Assembly: GCA_002709695.1 (NCBI GenBank)
Contig: PAQF01000005.1
Coordinates: forward strand, 15,464 to 79,463
Reading direction: 5' to 3'
Length of the DNA stretch: 64,000 nucleotides
DNA from: Candidatus Poribacteria bacterium
GTDB taxonomy: Bacteria; Poribacteria; WGA-4E; UBA9662
Notes under the pieces: generated by a model
Database searches by the model: none
The model's input: the letters and a program-made list of their open reading frames with translations, nothing else
Told to the model about the DNA's origin: nothing
Program-made: the position numbers and the translations under genes
Part shown: positions 28,050-37,356 of the stretch, piece after piece
How positions within the stretch are numbered: position 1 is the first letter of the stretch
Layout of the letters: each line of letters opens with the position of its first letter

Positions 28050-29021
28050 CTATATAGTACGCCAATCAAAAACTGCTGCTAGTCTATCGGTTTGCTTGTG
28101 AAGTAGTTTTTGGTAAGCTTGCTGAGCTTGGACAGGAGAGAACAAATCGTAAATACTTTCCACGTTAACCCTATCCGTAGACAACCAGTTTAGTGCACCC
28201 TGAATATTACTCCAAACACTATTTTCGGTAAAATCAGTTAAACCCATCGGTAGTTCCCACTCCCAACCACTACGAACAACGGCATATTTATGAAAAATAG
28301 CATGGTGAAGCTCATGAGCAGAAAGCTCAGTATATCGCTTCCAAGGAGTTGCTATACAAACAACTTCCCCCTTCTTTCGGATAACATTACACCCATCTAA
28401 TAATGCCTGTTCATGTCCAGAACATTCAATAACCAAGGAAAATTTTCCGTTGAGCTTAGGATCTTCCAGCGGAGCTTCCGAAAGAATATTTGGAATACCA
28501 GTCTCAGAGGCAATACGACGCCGAGATTCAACAGGATCGCAAGCATAAACGTTGTACCCGCAAGCTAAAAAATTCTTAGCAGCAAGATGTCCTACTAGCC
28601 CCAATCCCATTACCAACACATTTGCAGGGGGACGAGCAGCAGTTGTTGTTAATGTTGTCATACTTACCCCCATCATTCTAGCAAAAACAGCGACTTCAGG
28701 AGGAAGTCCTTCTGGAACTAGAAGCAACTGGTCAGCCTTAACACGATAATAGGAACGATGATTTCCCATACAAAAAGCTAAGTCTCCAGGCTGAATTGCC
28801 TGCACATTTTCACCGACTTCTTCAACTTGGAATACGGCTGCGTACCCCGGTGTAGCAGGAAAATTTTCCCCAAGATAAGCGGAGGCTAACTCAGTACCAG
28901 CACTAATTAAAGTAACTAGAGTTTTTCCTGCCACCTCATCCGGTCCAACCGAACTTTGAGGACGCTCTAACGGAAGAAGTTCGGCAGTTTCTTTAGCAGT
29001 TATAGTAACAACATAATCCAT
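28050..29021 (-). CDS. Medium-chain dehydrogenase (MDR) without obvious structural zinc site
   Basis: About 323 residues. The GroES-like N-terminal half contains ISAGTELASAYLGENFPATPGYAAV, split here as SAGTELASAYLG and PATPGYAAVFQVEEVG, followed by PGDLAFCMGNH. The Rossmann half has VLVMGLGLVGHLAAKNFLA and VYACDPVESRR, with an acidic Asp at the end of beta2 that favours NAD. The four-Cys structural zinc lobe of classical alcohol dehydrogenases is not present, as in some sorbitol/galactitol-type or quinone-reductase-like relatives. It leads the sugar operon, so it probably oxidises the sugar or polyol first. Confidence 0.83.
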   Translation of the reverse strand: MDYVVTITAKETAELLPLERPQSSVGPDEVAGKTLVTLISAGTELASAYLGENFPATPGYAAVFQVEEVGENVQAIQPGDLAFCMGNHRSYYRVKADQLLLVPEGLPPEVAVFARMMGVSMTTLTTTAARPPANVLVMGLGLVGHLAAKNFLACGYNVYACDPVESRRRIASETGIPNILSEAPLEDPKLNGKFSLVIECSGHEQALLDGCNVIRKKGEVVCIATPWKRYTELSAHELHHAIFHKYAVVRSGWEWELPMGLTDFTENSVWSNIQGALNWLSTDRVNVESIYDLFSPVQAQQAYQKLLHKQTDRLAAVFDWRTI

Positions 29022-29542
29022 TCTTTTTTGCCCATAATATAATTTTAGTAATCATTCGACTTAAGTAAAACATTATATCATGTTCATCCAACTTTTAAAA
29101 TAATGAGTATTTCCACCGATCATTATGGCCCCGAGCCACACGAAGAAACCTCCCCAAAGAATCAAAAAAATGGTTTTTGGTCAAGAAACTATTAAGACCA
29201 AATATTTTCGCTCAAGGGATAAGACTTTAAACATCTGCATAAGTCAAGCATGCCATATCATTATAATTTCCCTATTCCACAAAACATTATGTCCTCGAAA
29301 ACTCTATCAGCTATGTCATCCGGAAGTCACCATCCTAATTTGGAGCAAAAACCATTGATCGTTTAGAACCTGGCTAGATCCTAACATCATTGAAGAATAT
29401 CTTGGTACTTCAATAACAAAATCTATTTTGAAACAAAAAAATAAATCAACAAATGCCATCTATCATTTAGGCACAAAAATTGACGCCAATAGCCACAAAT
29501 GTTAGAATTTGTATTATGGTAGCTGACGATAAAGGTGAAATA
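29022..29542. other. Divergent intergenic region, no gene seen
   Basis: About 520 bases between the sugar operon and mqnC. A 77-codon frame at 29125-29358 has no ribosome site and no family signature. The promoters of both sides must lie here, but I see no strong hexamer pair. Confidence 0.4.
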
Positions 29543-30613
29543 ATGATTGACGCATCAATACAACCAATTCTGGAAAAAGCCTTACTGAATGAACGCCTTA
29601 ATTATGATGATGGATTAACTTTGTTTAAAAGTTATGATCTATTGTCAATTGGTAACACTGCAGATCTTATCCGGCAAAAGATCCATCCCGAGCCGTATGT
29701 AACCTATATTGTAGATCGCAATATCAACTATACAAATGTATGTCATGTGGACTGTGATTTTTGCGCTTTCTATCGCCACCTGAAGGACTCAGAAGCATAT
29801 ACACTATCACGTGAAATACTTGGCAAAAAAATACAGGAAACTATCGACCTTGGCGGAGTACAAATTCTTCTGCAGGGTGGACTCCACCCAAAACTTAAAC
29901 TTGACTGGTATGAAGACCTGCTACGATGGATTAAATCAAATTACGATATACACATTCATGGTTTTTCACCACCAGAGCTTGATTGGTTTGCCAAGATCAA
30001 CAAAATTTCTCTAACAGAAACTTTAACACGCCTACGTGATGCGGGACTCGATTCAATTCCAGGAGGAGGAGCAGAAATCCTAACTGACCACGCACGAGAT
30101 ACCATTTCACCTAAGAAATGTACATCTGCCGAATGGTTAGAAGTTATGAGACAAGGACACCTAATTGAATTAAAATCAAGTGCAACAATGATGTATGGTC
30201 ACGTAGAGAATTATGGTGAACGGGTCGAACACTTGCTAAGACTGCGTGAACTACAGGATGAAACCGGTGGGTTCACAGCCTTTATCTGTTGGTCACTCCA
30301 ACCAAATAACACAGAACTCGAACATATTCCTGCATCAGGCAGTTTTGAATACCTCAAAACATTGGCTATTTCACGATTAATGCTGGATAACATACCAAAT
30401 TTTCAATCATCATGGGTTACCCAGGGACCAAAGATTGGACAGCTCTCCCTAAAATTTGGGGCCAACGATATGGGCGGAACTATGATTGAGGAAAATGTTG
30501 TTAGCCAAGCAGGCACTGTATACTGCATGCCAATGGATGAAATTGAGCGTCTTGTTTCAGAGCTCGGTTATATCCCCAAACAACGTAACTTTTTCTATGA
30601 AATTATTAATTAG
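29543..30613 (+). CDS. mqnC: Cyclic dehypoxanthinyl futalosine synthase (MqnC)
   Basis: Radical-SAM enzyme of about 356 residues that closes the ring of dehypoxanthine futalosine in the futalosine route to menaquinone. The radical-SAM cluster is CHVDCDFC at about residues 67-74 (Cys67, Cys71 and Cys74). Preceding and following motifs (VDRNINYTNVCHVDC, LQGGLHPKLKLDWYEDLL, GAEILTDHARDTISP, GHVENYGERVEHLL and KFGANDMGGTMIEENVV) are those of MqnC. AAAGGTG is 7 bases before the ATG at 29543, so the TTG at 29480 is not the start. The rest of the pathway is not in the window. Confidence 0.92.
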   Translation: MIDASIQPILEKALLNERLNYDDGLTLFKSYDLLSIGNTADLIRQKIHPEPYVTYIVDRNINYTNVCHVDCDFCAFYRHLKDSEAYTLSREILGKKIQETIDLGGVQILLQGGLHPKLKLDWYEDLLRWIKSNYDIHIHGFSPPELDWFAKINKISLTETLTRLRDAGLDSIPGGGAEILTDHARDTISPKKCTSAEWLEVMRQGHLIELKSSATMMYGHVENYGERVEHLLRLRELQDETGGFTAFICWSLQPNNTELEHIPASGSFEYLKTLAISRLMLDNIPNFQSSWVTQGPKIGQLSLKFGANDMGGTMIEENVVSQAGTVYCMPMDEIERLVSELGYIPKQRNFFYEIIN

Positions 30614-30639
30614 ACTGACTCAATTAAGGTAGTTAGCAT

Positions 30640-31443
30640 TTGGAGTTCTTAAATCATTACCTTGTACAATTTTCTATCGTCGTTGCAACAGGAATTTGCG
30701 CAGGTTTTCTCAACACCGTAGCAGGCGGAGGATCCTTACTTACACTTCCAGTGCTGATTTTTCTCGGTCTAGATGGAGCGACAGTAGCTAACGGCACCAA
30801 CCGTGTAGCAATTATGATTCAAAATACAGTTGGAATTGCAGGTTTTCGTCGGAAAGGGATCTCTGACTTTCGATATGGCATTTTCATTGCAATACCCGCG
30901 ATGGTTGGTGCAGTCATGGGAGCGCTATTGGCCATCAACTTGGGAAAATTCGACAAAAGCGGTATTATTTTCAACCGACTGCTTGCGGTAATAATGATTG
31001 GTGTTTTGGCCATAACACTCTCCAACCCATTCAAGAAATTCCAAAGTGACATCGAATATCTGGGCATTCTTCGGAAAATCTTGGCTGCACTTGTTTTCTT
31101 CTTCCTAGGCATCTACATGGGATTTATCCAAGCCGGCGTAGGATTTATGATCATTGCAACATTAACTATTGTAAACGGCTTTAATCTGGTACGAACCAAC
31201 GCTTTAAAGATGTTCGTTGTCCTATTCTGTACCCTCGTCGCCCTAATCATTTTCATTATAAATGGCCATGTAAATTGGGGAATTGGCATTGCACTCGGTG
31301 GAGGTAATGCAGTGGGAGCATGGATTGGAAGTCACTGGGCAGTCGAAAAAGGAGATAAGTGGATTCGAATTATACTAGTGGTTGCGGTTCTAGCCTTTGC
31401 CACTAAACTTATCTGGACTAGTCTGGTCCATTCCATAACCTAA
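30640..31443 (+). CDS. Sulfite exporter TauE/SafE-family membrane transporter
   Basis: About 267 residues with eight predicted membrane segments. The family repeat is present as LNTVAGGGSLLTLPVLIFLG with LDGATVANGTNRVAI in the first half and FIQAGVGFMIIATL with LVRTNALKMFVV in the second. Members move sulfonates, sulfite or other anions; no sulfur gene adjoins, so the cargo is unknown. The start is TTG at 30640 with AAGGT about 10 bases upstream. It follows mqnC by 26 bases and may be co-transcribed, though the two have no obvious functional link. Confidence 0.86.
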   Translation: MEFLNHYLVQFSIVVATGICAGFLNTVAGGGSLLTLPVLIFLGLDGATVANGTNRVAIMIQNTVGIAGFRRKGISDFRYGIFIAIPAMVGAVMGALLAINLGKFDKSGIIFNRLLAVIMIGVLAITLSNPFKKFQSDIEYLGILRKILAALVFFFLGIYMGFIQAGVGFMIIATLTIVNGFNLVRTNALKMFVVLFCTLVALIIFIINGHVNWGIGIALGGGNAVGAWIGSHWAVEKGDKWIRIILVVAVLAFATKLIWTSLVHSIT

Positions 31444-31449
31444 GTTGGG

Positions 31450-32178
31450 TCACCCATCTTGAATCAACCTCTCAAGTTTCGCTTCAAGCTGATCCAATCG
31501 ACTTTCAATCCGCGTAGTGTACGATTCTAAAACTATTTCTAAAGTCGACACAAGATCCTGACGAACATCTCCCCGCAACCTAGTTTGTCGATCCAATTCC
31601 TCTCGCCTCCTTTCTTGTTCGATTTGAACAGTTGAAACAAAATCTTCCGTATAACAAAACCATAGATTTTCGATGATATTCTGACTGATGATTGTTTCGA
31701 TACCAACCAACATAACTTCACCCATTTGCAGTGTGCTAACTAACTCATCCCCAATTACATCCAAAGTATCAAACCTAGCATGAATTTCGGAATTAACCTG
31801 TTGCCACTCTTCCGAAAGATTAACCACTATTAAATTCACGAACTGCATAAGCGAAATCTGTTCAACTTTCGTAAGATCACGATTACTAATCTCTTCAACA
31901 TCTGAATAATCGAGAAGTTGAGAAACGATCCAAAATGACAGTCTTCGCGGAATAGCAAGAATCAATGCACCTTGTATTGGAGGAAGTCCGATTTGACAAA
32001 ACACAATTTCTACGTTTTCATCTAGAAAATCGCAACCATCAATCATCTCCACAATCGCACAGGACATTGTGGTATCAAGACCAAGTAATTCGGAAACCGA
32101 ATTCGATAACCGCTGGGCAAGTTGCTGATGCAACTCCCAGCTATCTTCTATCAAATTATCAGCAAGATTAAGATTCAT
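31450..32178 (-). CDS. CheC/FliM-fold protein with C-terminal coiled coil
   Basis: About 242 residues. Residues about 80-150 (IQGALILAIPRRLSFWIV, LLDYSD, DLTKVEQISLMQFVNLIVVN and EEWQQ) match the CheC/FliM fold: a Gly plus hydrophobic strand, a helix ending in LLxxS/G, then a Thr/Glu-led helix with a Trp near its end. The CheC phosphatase signature ExxN is here QFVN, so phosphatase activity is doubtful. The last 60 residues are charged and heptad-like, a likely coiled coil. The ATG at 32176-32178 shares a base with the stop of the CCA-transferase gene (TGATG). No other motility or chemotaxis gene is in the window. Confidence 0.6.
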   Translation of the reverse strand: MNLNLADNLIEDSWELHQQLAQRLSNSVSELLGLDTTMSCAIVEMIDGCDFLDENVEIVFCQIGLPPIQGALILAIPRRLSFWIVSQLLDYSDVEEISNRDLTKVEQISLMQFVNLIVVNLSEEWQQVNSEIHARFDTLDVIGDELVSTLQMGEVMLVGIETIISQNIIENLWFCYTEDFVSTVQIEQERRREELDRQTRLRGDVRQDLVSTLEIVLESYTTRIESRLDQLEAKLERLIQDG

Positions 32179-33512
32179 CAACCCACTTTTTCTTTCAAAA
32201 ACTGTTCAACTGCTAAGAAAGCTTGTGACTTTGTTTGAATAACATTTTTGAATTGCAGGTCCTCAATATAACGAAGAATTTTCCCCAATTCAACTCCAGG
32301 AGTAACCTTATATTTACGCATAACCTCATTTCCGTTAATTAGCCCACCCTGATTTATAATTTCCAGAAAATCAAAATAGAACACACGAGCTATCTCAGGT
32401 ATTCGGAATTCAGCATTACGTACCTGGCCTCCCTGAGACCTGAGACTCGCATAAACATATAATGCCACAGACACCCAATCTTGTTTAACCTTTCGCAAAA
32501 ATTGAATAATTTCCTGACGTGAAGTCGAAGGAGTAATTATTAAACTGACAAAATCCGACTGATAACGGTATATACATTTAATTAATCGAAGAGCCTTATT
32601 ACTTAAACACAAACGAGTTAAAACCCCAAACGAAGCCTTAGTCGAACCTAGGAAAATAGCAAGCTTTACTATCTCACAGCGACTGAAACTTCCAAGAAGC
32701 TTCGTCTGAAGATATTCATCTATGTTCTTATAGTATGGTTGGAGAATATCTAGTATCCTTTCGGATTCAAAGGCAGCAATAGCAGCTAAATCTTCGCCTG
32801 TCACTCCCAAACCAGGGAAAACCGATGACAAGATCTGGTTACTGGATAACAAACGTAAGGTATCCACAGAATCTGAAACTGATAAGGTTTTTAATAATTC
32901 ACCACTGACCCGCTCCATCGAAACTTTAATTAACCTGTCAGCATACTTTTTGGTCAACGCAATTGTTTCTACCGGCAGATCAAACCTCAGTTGTGCAGAA
33001 AAACGGTAAGCACGTAAAAGACGCAACGGATCATCGGCTATGACTCGTTCACTACAGAATCGTATAACCCGGTTCTCTAGATCGTCCAAACCATGATACA
33101 GATCAATCAGATCAATTTGGTGTTCACTAAACAACTGATTGAGATCAAAAGCCATTGCATTTATAGTCAGGTCTCGCAACTGAAGATCCAACCCCAAGTT
33201 ACCGGATCGAAACTGGGTAAAATCAATATTAGATTGGTCCGACCGAACCACAAGGCGTACTGTAGCCGGCTGATCATCCAACTTAACAAAAGATGCGCTG
33301 ACCTTATTAGCGAACAGCTTCCCAAATGAAATTGGGTCACAATCGACGACAAAATCTAAATCACTAATTGGACGTCGAAGCAACAAATCCCGCACTGACC
33401 CACCCAACAAATAAAGTTGAACCCCCTGAGCTTTAGCAAACACATTAAGCTCAGAAAGAAGCTCCAAGTTAGGCAAACCAGACAGTATCTTCTCAACCGG
33501 AATAGATTTCAC
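32178..33512 (-). CDS. CCA tRNA nucleotidyltransferase / poly(A) polymerase family
   Basis: About 444 residues. The nucleotidyltransferase head has YLLGGSVRDLLLRRPISDLDFVV (GG and DxD metal ligands, split here as LLGGSVRDLLLRR and ISDLDFVV), then RDLTINAMA and ADDPLRLLRAYRFSAQL. The class II poly(A)-polymerase fold follows, and the long C-terminal part has no HD domain. Probable role: adding or repairing the CCA end of tRNA; poly(A) polymerase cannot be separated by sequence here. It lies 17 bases after the DUF457 gene and its stop overlaps the start of the CheC-like gene, so these are one operon. Confidence 0.88.
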   Translation of the reverse strand: MKSIPVEKILSGLPNLELLSELNVFAKAQGVQLYLLGGSVRDLLLRRPISDLDFVVDCDPISFGKLFANKVSASFVKLDDQPATVRLVVRSDQSNIDFTQFRSGNLGLDLQLRDLTINAMAFDLNQLFSEHQIDLIDLYHGLDDLENRVIRFCSERVIADDPLRLLRAYRFSAQLRFDLPVETIALTKKYADRLIKVSMERVSGELLKTLSVSDSVDTLRLLSSNQILSSVFPGLGVTGEDLAAIAAFESERILDILQPYYKNIDEYLQTKLLGSFSRCEIVKLAIFLGSTKASFGVLTRLCLSNKALRLIKCIYRYQSDFVSLIITPSTSRQEIIQFLRKVKQDWVSVALYVYASLRSQGGQVRNAEFRIPEIARVFYFDFLEIINQGGLINGNEVMRKYKVTPGVELGKILRYIEDLQFKNVIQTKSQAFLAVEQFLKEKVG

Positions 33513-33529
33513 AGTATTTAGGTAACTCG

Positions 33530-34111
33530 CTATGTTCTTTTAACTATGCTGTAAAAAAATTTAGGTATAGTCAATAAGACACCATCCAAGTGAAGATGCG
33601 TTGCGTAACCAATCAAACCTGCAACATAAAAGGGAATACAAGTTTTTATCAAGCCCAAATTTGTCGGAGACAACCAATGCTCGGCATTAATAATATCCTT
33701 GTGCAAATAGAGAGGTATAATGATAAAAATCATTGGGAAAAAAAACATCGTAATCCTAGAATGAGTCCAGCCACGATGTTTTCCAATCATTGGTAACATA
33801 GCAAATAATCCGAAAAATGCCGATTCAATATACCACCTTTTCAAAATCAAGAAAATGTTAATGATAATAAAAATCTTGTAAAAAACCGATTGGCTTTTGC
33901 TTTTAATATCGACATCAGGCCACAACCCAAATAACACTGCAACTATAAAGCAAGCAACGACATGCCACCAAGATTTGGTAGATACTGTTGAATTCCAATC
34001 AATAGGCTTTTGAAATAACCAATGACCAGCAAAAGTTGTTCCCATTGAAATTCCAAAGAAAACGGAATAAGACACAATACCACCAATGTAGTGTTCTCGA
34101 AATGCCCCCAT
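33530..34111 (-). CDS. YdjM/DUF457-type membrane-bound metal-dependent hydrolase
   Basis: About 193 residues with four or so membrane segments. The metal-binding motifs are in FGLWPDVDIKSK, KHRGWTHSRI and THLHLDGVLL, the conserved Asp/His pattern of the YdjM/DUF457 family (LexA-regulated membrane hydrolases in E. coli). The ATG lies two bases after the NagA-like stop codon (TAG), with TTAGG acting as ribosome site, so translation is coupled. Substrate unknown. Confidence 0.82.
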   Translation of the reverse strand: MGAFREHYIGGIVSYSVFFGISMGTTFAGHWLFQKPIDWNSTVSTKSWWHVVACFIVAVLFGLWPDVDIKSKSQSVFYKIFIIINIFLILKRWYIESAFFGLFAMLPMIGKHRGWTHSRITMFFFPMIFIIIPLYLHKDIINAEHWLSPTNLGLIKTCIPFYVAGLIGYATHLHLDGVLLTIPKFFYSIVKRT

Positions 34112-34113
34112 AC

Positions 34114-35262
34114 CTAATTTCTGTTTTGGCCACCTATTACGGTTGATAAAACATTAATTTTGGATTCCAGTTCATCCCATTGAAACGTAATATAATCTGC
34201 GTTTCGATCCACCTGAATAGATCCAATCCGATTATCAAGCCCAAGCACACCTGCAGGCCGAACAGTCGCCAGTTGAAAAGCTTGATCCAGCGAAATCCCA
34301 GCAAATTTCACACTATTCTCAACCCCACGCACTAATTCAATAGCAGATCCTGCCAAATAATCAGTTCCATATAACCGAACAGATTGATCAGCAGTCAATT
34401 CGATATCTCGGCCACCAAATTGGTAGCGTCCAGGCTGTAACCCAGCCAAATGTACTGCGTCACTAACTAGAATAGTACGTTCAAGCCCTTTGGCACGGAA
34501 CATACTTTTAACCACAGAAGGCGGTAAATGGTGACCATCAACAATAAAGCTGGCATGTAATTCATCTGCCGCAAGTTGATCCCAAATATAATTCGGATGG
34601 CGACAGATCTGGGCATGGGCGCCATTCCCCAAATGCGTAGACATAGTAGCACCTGATCGAATCGCATCCTGAATCTGTTGGTATTTGGCACTAGTATGGC
34701 CTATTGCAACAACTACACCACTTGCCGTTAACTTTTCGATTAACGCTATAGCACCTTCGGTTTCAGGAGCTAGTGTGAGGATTTTAATTTGTCCTTCTGC
34801 GATATCCTGCCAACGTTGAAATTCATCCCAATCTGGTCGGCGGACATGCTCTTTAGAATGAGCACCACGCGGACCATCTTGTGGTGAAATATATGGTCCT
34901 TCCACATGAATCCCGATAATGGAACTCCCAATAGCATCATCCTTAAGTGCAGCAGTAACAGCTTGAATGGATCGAGACATCCGTTGATGTGAACCAGTAA
35001 CGATAGTTGGACAGCAAAAACCCGTGCCAGTTTTCCAAAGCGATTTCACCATCTGGCACACATCTTCTACTTTCACATCGTCACTATTTAAATCATAACC
35101 AGCAAACCCATTAACTTGAACATCAATTAAAGGAGGCGCAATAAAAACACCTTGGGAGTCAAAACCATTATCTTTAACTTTGGTGATAGTTGAAAATACC
35201 CCTTCAATCACCTCAATTTCAACATGTTGATCCAATCCAACAAGCCGACCACTAACGAGCAT
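34114..35262 (-). CDS. nagA: N-acetylglucosamine-6-phosphate deacetylase-like amidohydrolase
   Basis: About 382 residues. The family motifs are IDVQVNGFAGYDLNSDD, IIGIHVEGPYISP (Glu metal ligand), VAIGHTSAKYQQI, TMSTHLGNGAH and LVSDAVHLAGL (catalytic Asp). Classic NagA has THLFNAM where this has THLGNGA, so the substrate may differ from GlcNAc-6-phosphate. It would deacetylate an amino-sugar phosphate in the cytoplasm, possibly during host or algal glycan use or cell-wall recycling. GGAG lies 7 bases before the ATG. It begins an operon with the DUF457, CCA-transferase and CheC-like genes. Confidence 0.82.
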   Translation of the reverse strand: MLVSGRLVGLDQHVEIEVIEGVFSTITKVKDNGFDSQGVFIAPPLIDVQVNGFAGYDLNSDDVKVEDVCQMVKSLWKTGTGFCCPTIVTGSHQRMSRSIQAVTAALKDDAIGSSIIGIHVEGPYISPQDGPRGAHSKEHVRRPDWDEFQRWQDIAEGQIKILTLAPETEGAIALIEKLTASGVVVAIGHTSAKYQQIQDAIRSGATMSTHLGNGAHAQICRHPNYIWDQLAADELHASFIVDGHHLPPSVVKSMFRAKGLERTILVSDAVHLAGLQPGRYQFGGRDIELTADQSVRLYGTDYLAGSAIELVRGVENSVKFAGISLDQAFQLATVRPAGVLGLDNRIGSIQVDRNADYITFQWDELESKINVLSTVIGGQNRN

Positions 35263-35362
35263 GTAATCTCCACTCAGGTTACCGTAAATTTCCGTATTCT
35301 ATCACAACCATATTGAGGTTTCAACGCAAAAGCAGATGAGCACTGCATTCTCAAGCATCGTA

Positions 35363-35391
35363 TTGACTCACCGAAAGACTTATGCTAGAAT
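35363..35391 (+). promoter_or_regulatory. Sigma-70-type promoter of pheS
   Basis: TTGACT (35363-35368) and TAGAAT (35386-35391) are separated by exactly 17 bases and lie about 30 bases before the pheS start. It is the best promoter match in the window. Confidence 0.7.
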
Positions 35392-35420
35392 TGTCGCTCA
35401 TTACATAGAGGAAAATACAC

Positions 35421-36437
35421 ATGCAAGATCAACTAGAGAAAATCAGAATCGAAGCCCTAGCAGAAATGCAGGAAGCCGAAACACTTGAAATATTGGACAA
35501 GCTCCGCATTAAATATTTTGGTCGTAAAGGATTGTACACCGATGTGATGAAGGGAATGGGTAAACTATCAAAAGAACAAAAACCCATTATTGGAAAACTC
35601 TCTAACCAAATTCGATTGGAAATCACCAATAAATTTGACCAAATAAAAGAAAAATTCAATCAGGAGAAACGTGAACTTCAACTAGAGGAAGAAGCAATCG
35701 ACATCACGTTGCCTGGACGTCAAAGGCAAACTGGGCGGAGTCACCCAATAACCCAAATACTAAATCAAATTCAACTGATATTTAAGGGCATGGGTTTTCA
35801 AACTGTTGAAGGCCCCGAGATAGAGCTTGAGTTCTATAATTTCGATGCGCTCAATACCCCCAAAGACCATCCAGCGAGAGATTTACAAGACACTTTTTAT
35901 ATAGATGACGGCGTTGTTTTAAGAACACACACTTCCCCAGTCCAAATCCGGGTGATGAAAAAGACGACACCTCCTATTCGCATTATTGTTCCCGGGAAGG
36001 TCTACCGTCGAGATTATGATATTACCCACTTACCAATGTTCAACCAAGTGGAAGGATTACTCGTTGACCACCACGTAACTTTCAGCGAACTGAAAGGTGT
36101 CTTATACTCTTTCGCACGGCAGATGTTTGGTGATACAATACAAGTCAGGTTCCGTCCTCACTTCTTCCCGTTCACCGAACCATCAGCAGAGGTTGATATA
36201 TCCTGCATTTTTTGCAAAGCAAAAGGATGTCGCGTTTGTTCTCAGACTGGCTGGCTCGAGATTCTTGGATCTGGTTCTGTAGACCCAAATGTTTTTAAAC
36301 ATGTCAATTATAACCCCGAACATGTTACCGGTTTTGCTTTTGGCATGGGGGTCGATCGAATAGCCATGCTCAAGTTTGGCATTACAGATTTAAGGCTAAT
36401 GTTTGAAAATGACATGCGATTTGCAAAGCAGTTCTAA
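35421..36437 (+). CDS. pheS: Phenylalanine-tRNA ligase alpha subunit
   Basis: About 338 residues. The N-terminal coiled coil (residues about 1-90) is followed by the class II catalytic core, with QIFKGMGFQTVEGPEIELEFYN type motif 1 elements (IFKGMGFQTVEGPEIE), motif 2 PGKVYRRDYDITHLPMFNQ and motif 3 GFAFGMGVDRIAMLKFG. Aromatic-pocket residues include LRTHTSPVQIR. GAGG lies before the ATG and a strong promoter sits 30 bases upstream. In most bacteria pheT follows directly; here the next gene is an unrelated, probably decayed locus and a sugar-acid dehydratase, so pheT is elsewhere. Confidence 0.95.
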   Translation: MQDQLEKIRIEALAEMQEAETLEILDKLRIKYFGRKGLYTDVMKGMGKLSKEQKPIIGKLSNQIRLEITNKFDQIKEKFNQEKRELQLEEEAIDITLPGRQRQTGRSHPITQILNQIQLIFKGMGFQTVEGPEIELEFYNFDALNTPKDHPARDLQDTFYIDDGVVLRTHTSPVQIRVMKKTTPPIRIIVPGKVYRRDYDITHLPMFNQVEGLLVDHHVTFSELKGVLYSFARQMFGDTIQVRFRPHFFPFTEPSAEVDISCIFCKAKGCRVCSQTGWLEILGSGSVDPNVFKHVNYNPEHVTGFAFGMGVDRIAMLKFGITDLRLMFENDMRFAKQF

Positions 36438-36474
36438 AATCTAAGATTGCCTTTTTCTAACCACAGGGGTTAAT

Positions 36475-37356
36475 ATGCATGATTATCCGATTGCTTCTCA
36501 TTAACGTCCATCATTCCATAAAAAAACTCGCCTTAAAAGCTGCGTTTTTTCTACTCTCTGCCGGCATTACAACCACTATAACCCAAGAAACAATTCTCCA
36601 TCCCCCAAATTCCCAAACGACTCCCAATATTGGAAAGCAAAAGACAGGTCAAATTAGGAAGTCAAATATCAAGATCTATACCCCACCATCCATACGATAC
36701 CAATTACACTAATAAACTGCACTGCAGATAAAGGGTCAGAAGTCTACTTTGACAATCTAAATATCAACGGTATTACACATAATTTCTCCGTCACCTATAA
36801 ACCTGATTGATCAGAACACGTAAGTCGTGTCGAATTTCAGGATAAGGGAATCCGTCCTCATCCAACTTTCGGTCACAGTTCAACTTGCTATACTAGCAAT
36901 GAAATTGGACAAATAGGTAAACTATAGAGAATAAAAGAAAATGGCACGGTGTCAATAATTTGAGCGGCAGTTGGCAACACAGTTTTAATCGGTTAGTTCC
37001 AACTCCAAGTCCCATATTGGAACTTCACCTGTAAGCTTTATTGACATTATGATCGAAGGCCTAAGTCAAACCGATCACTATTTCCGACCCATTTATTCCA
37101 ATTCTAAAGATGCCTATGAAATTAGTAAACAATGACCGATTATCAGGACAAATGTAAGTAGACATAACTGGATATTCGCGTATAATCCAAACACAAATAG
37201 CAACAGAGGAAATATTCTTATTACATCCGATGAAACAACGGTATCCTTCCTACCACAGAGAGGGACACTATTTGGAAATTTCCTTCGACAACTTAACTCA
37301 TACAACAAAAAACGTAATAATCCTCCTCAACATCAAAATATCAATAAGGAACCCAC
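36475..37356 (+). pseudogene. Probable decayed gene for an exported beta-rich protein
   Basis: No intact gene is present, but protein-like stretches survive. A frame reads DKGSEVYFDNLNINGITHNF and continues past an in-frame TGA with SEHVSRVEFQDKGIRPHPTF, then past TAG and TGA. Another frame reads from ATG 37049 through SQTDHYFRPIYSNSKDAYEI and, after a TGA, DETTVSFLPQRGTLFGNFLR. The region begins with AGGGG and a Met-rich hydrophobic start near 36479 that could be a signal peptide. I infer remains of a secreted protein with several stops and at least one frameshift; the family is unknown. Confidence 0.4.

Noticed and set aside
29125-29358. A 77-codon plus-strand frame between the sugar operon and mqnC
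   Set aside because: No ribosome site, no signal or domain, and the codon use looks random.
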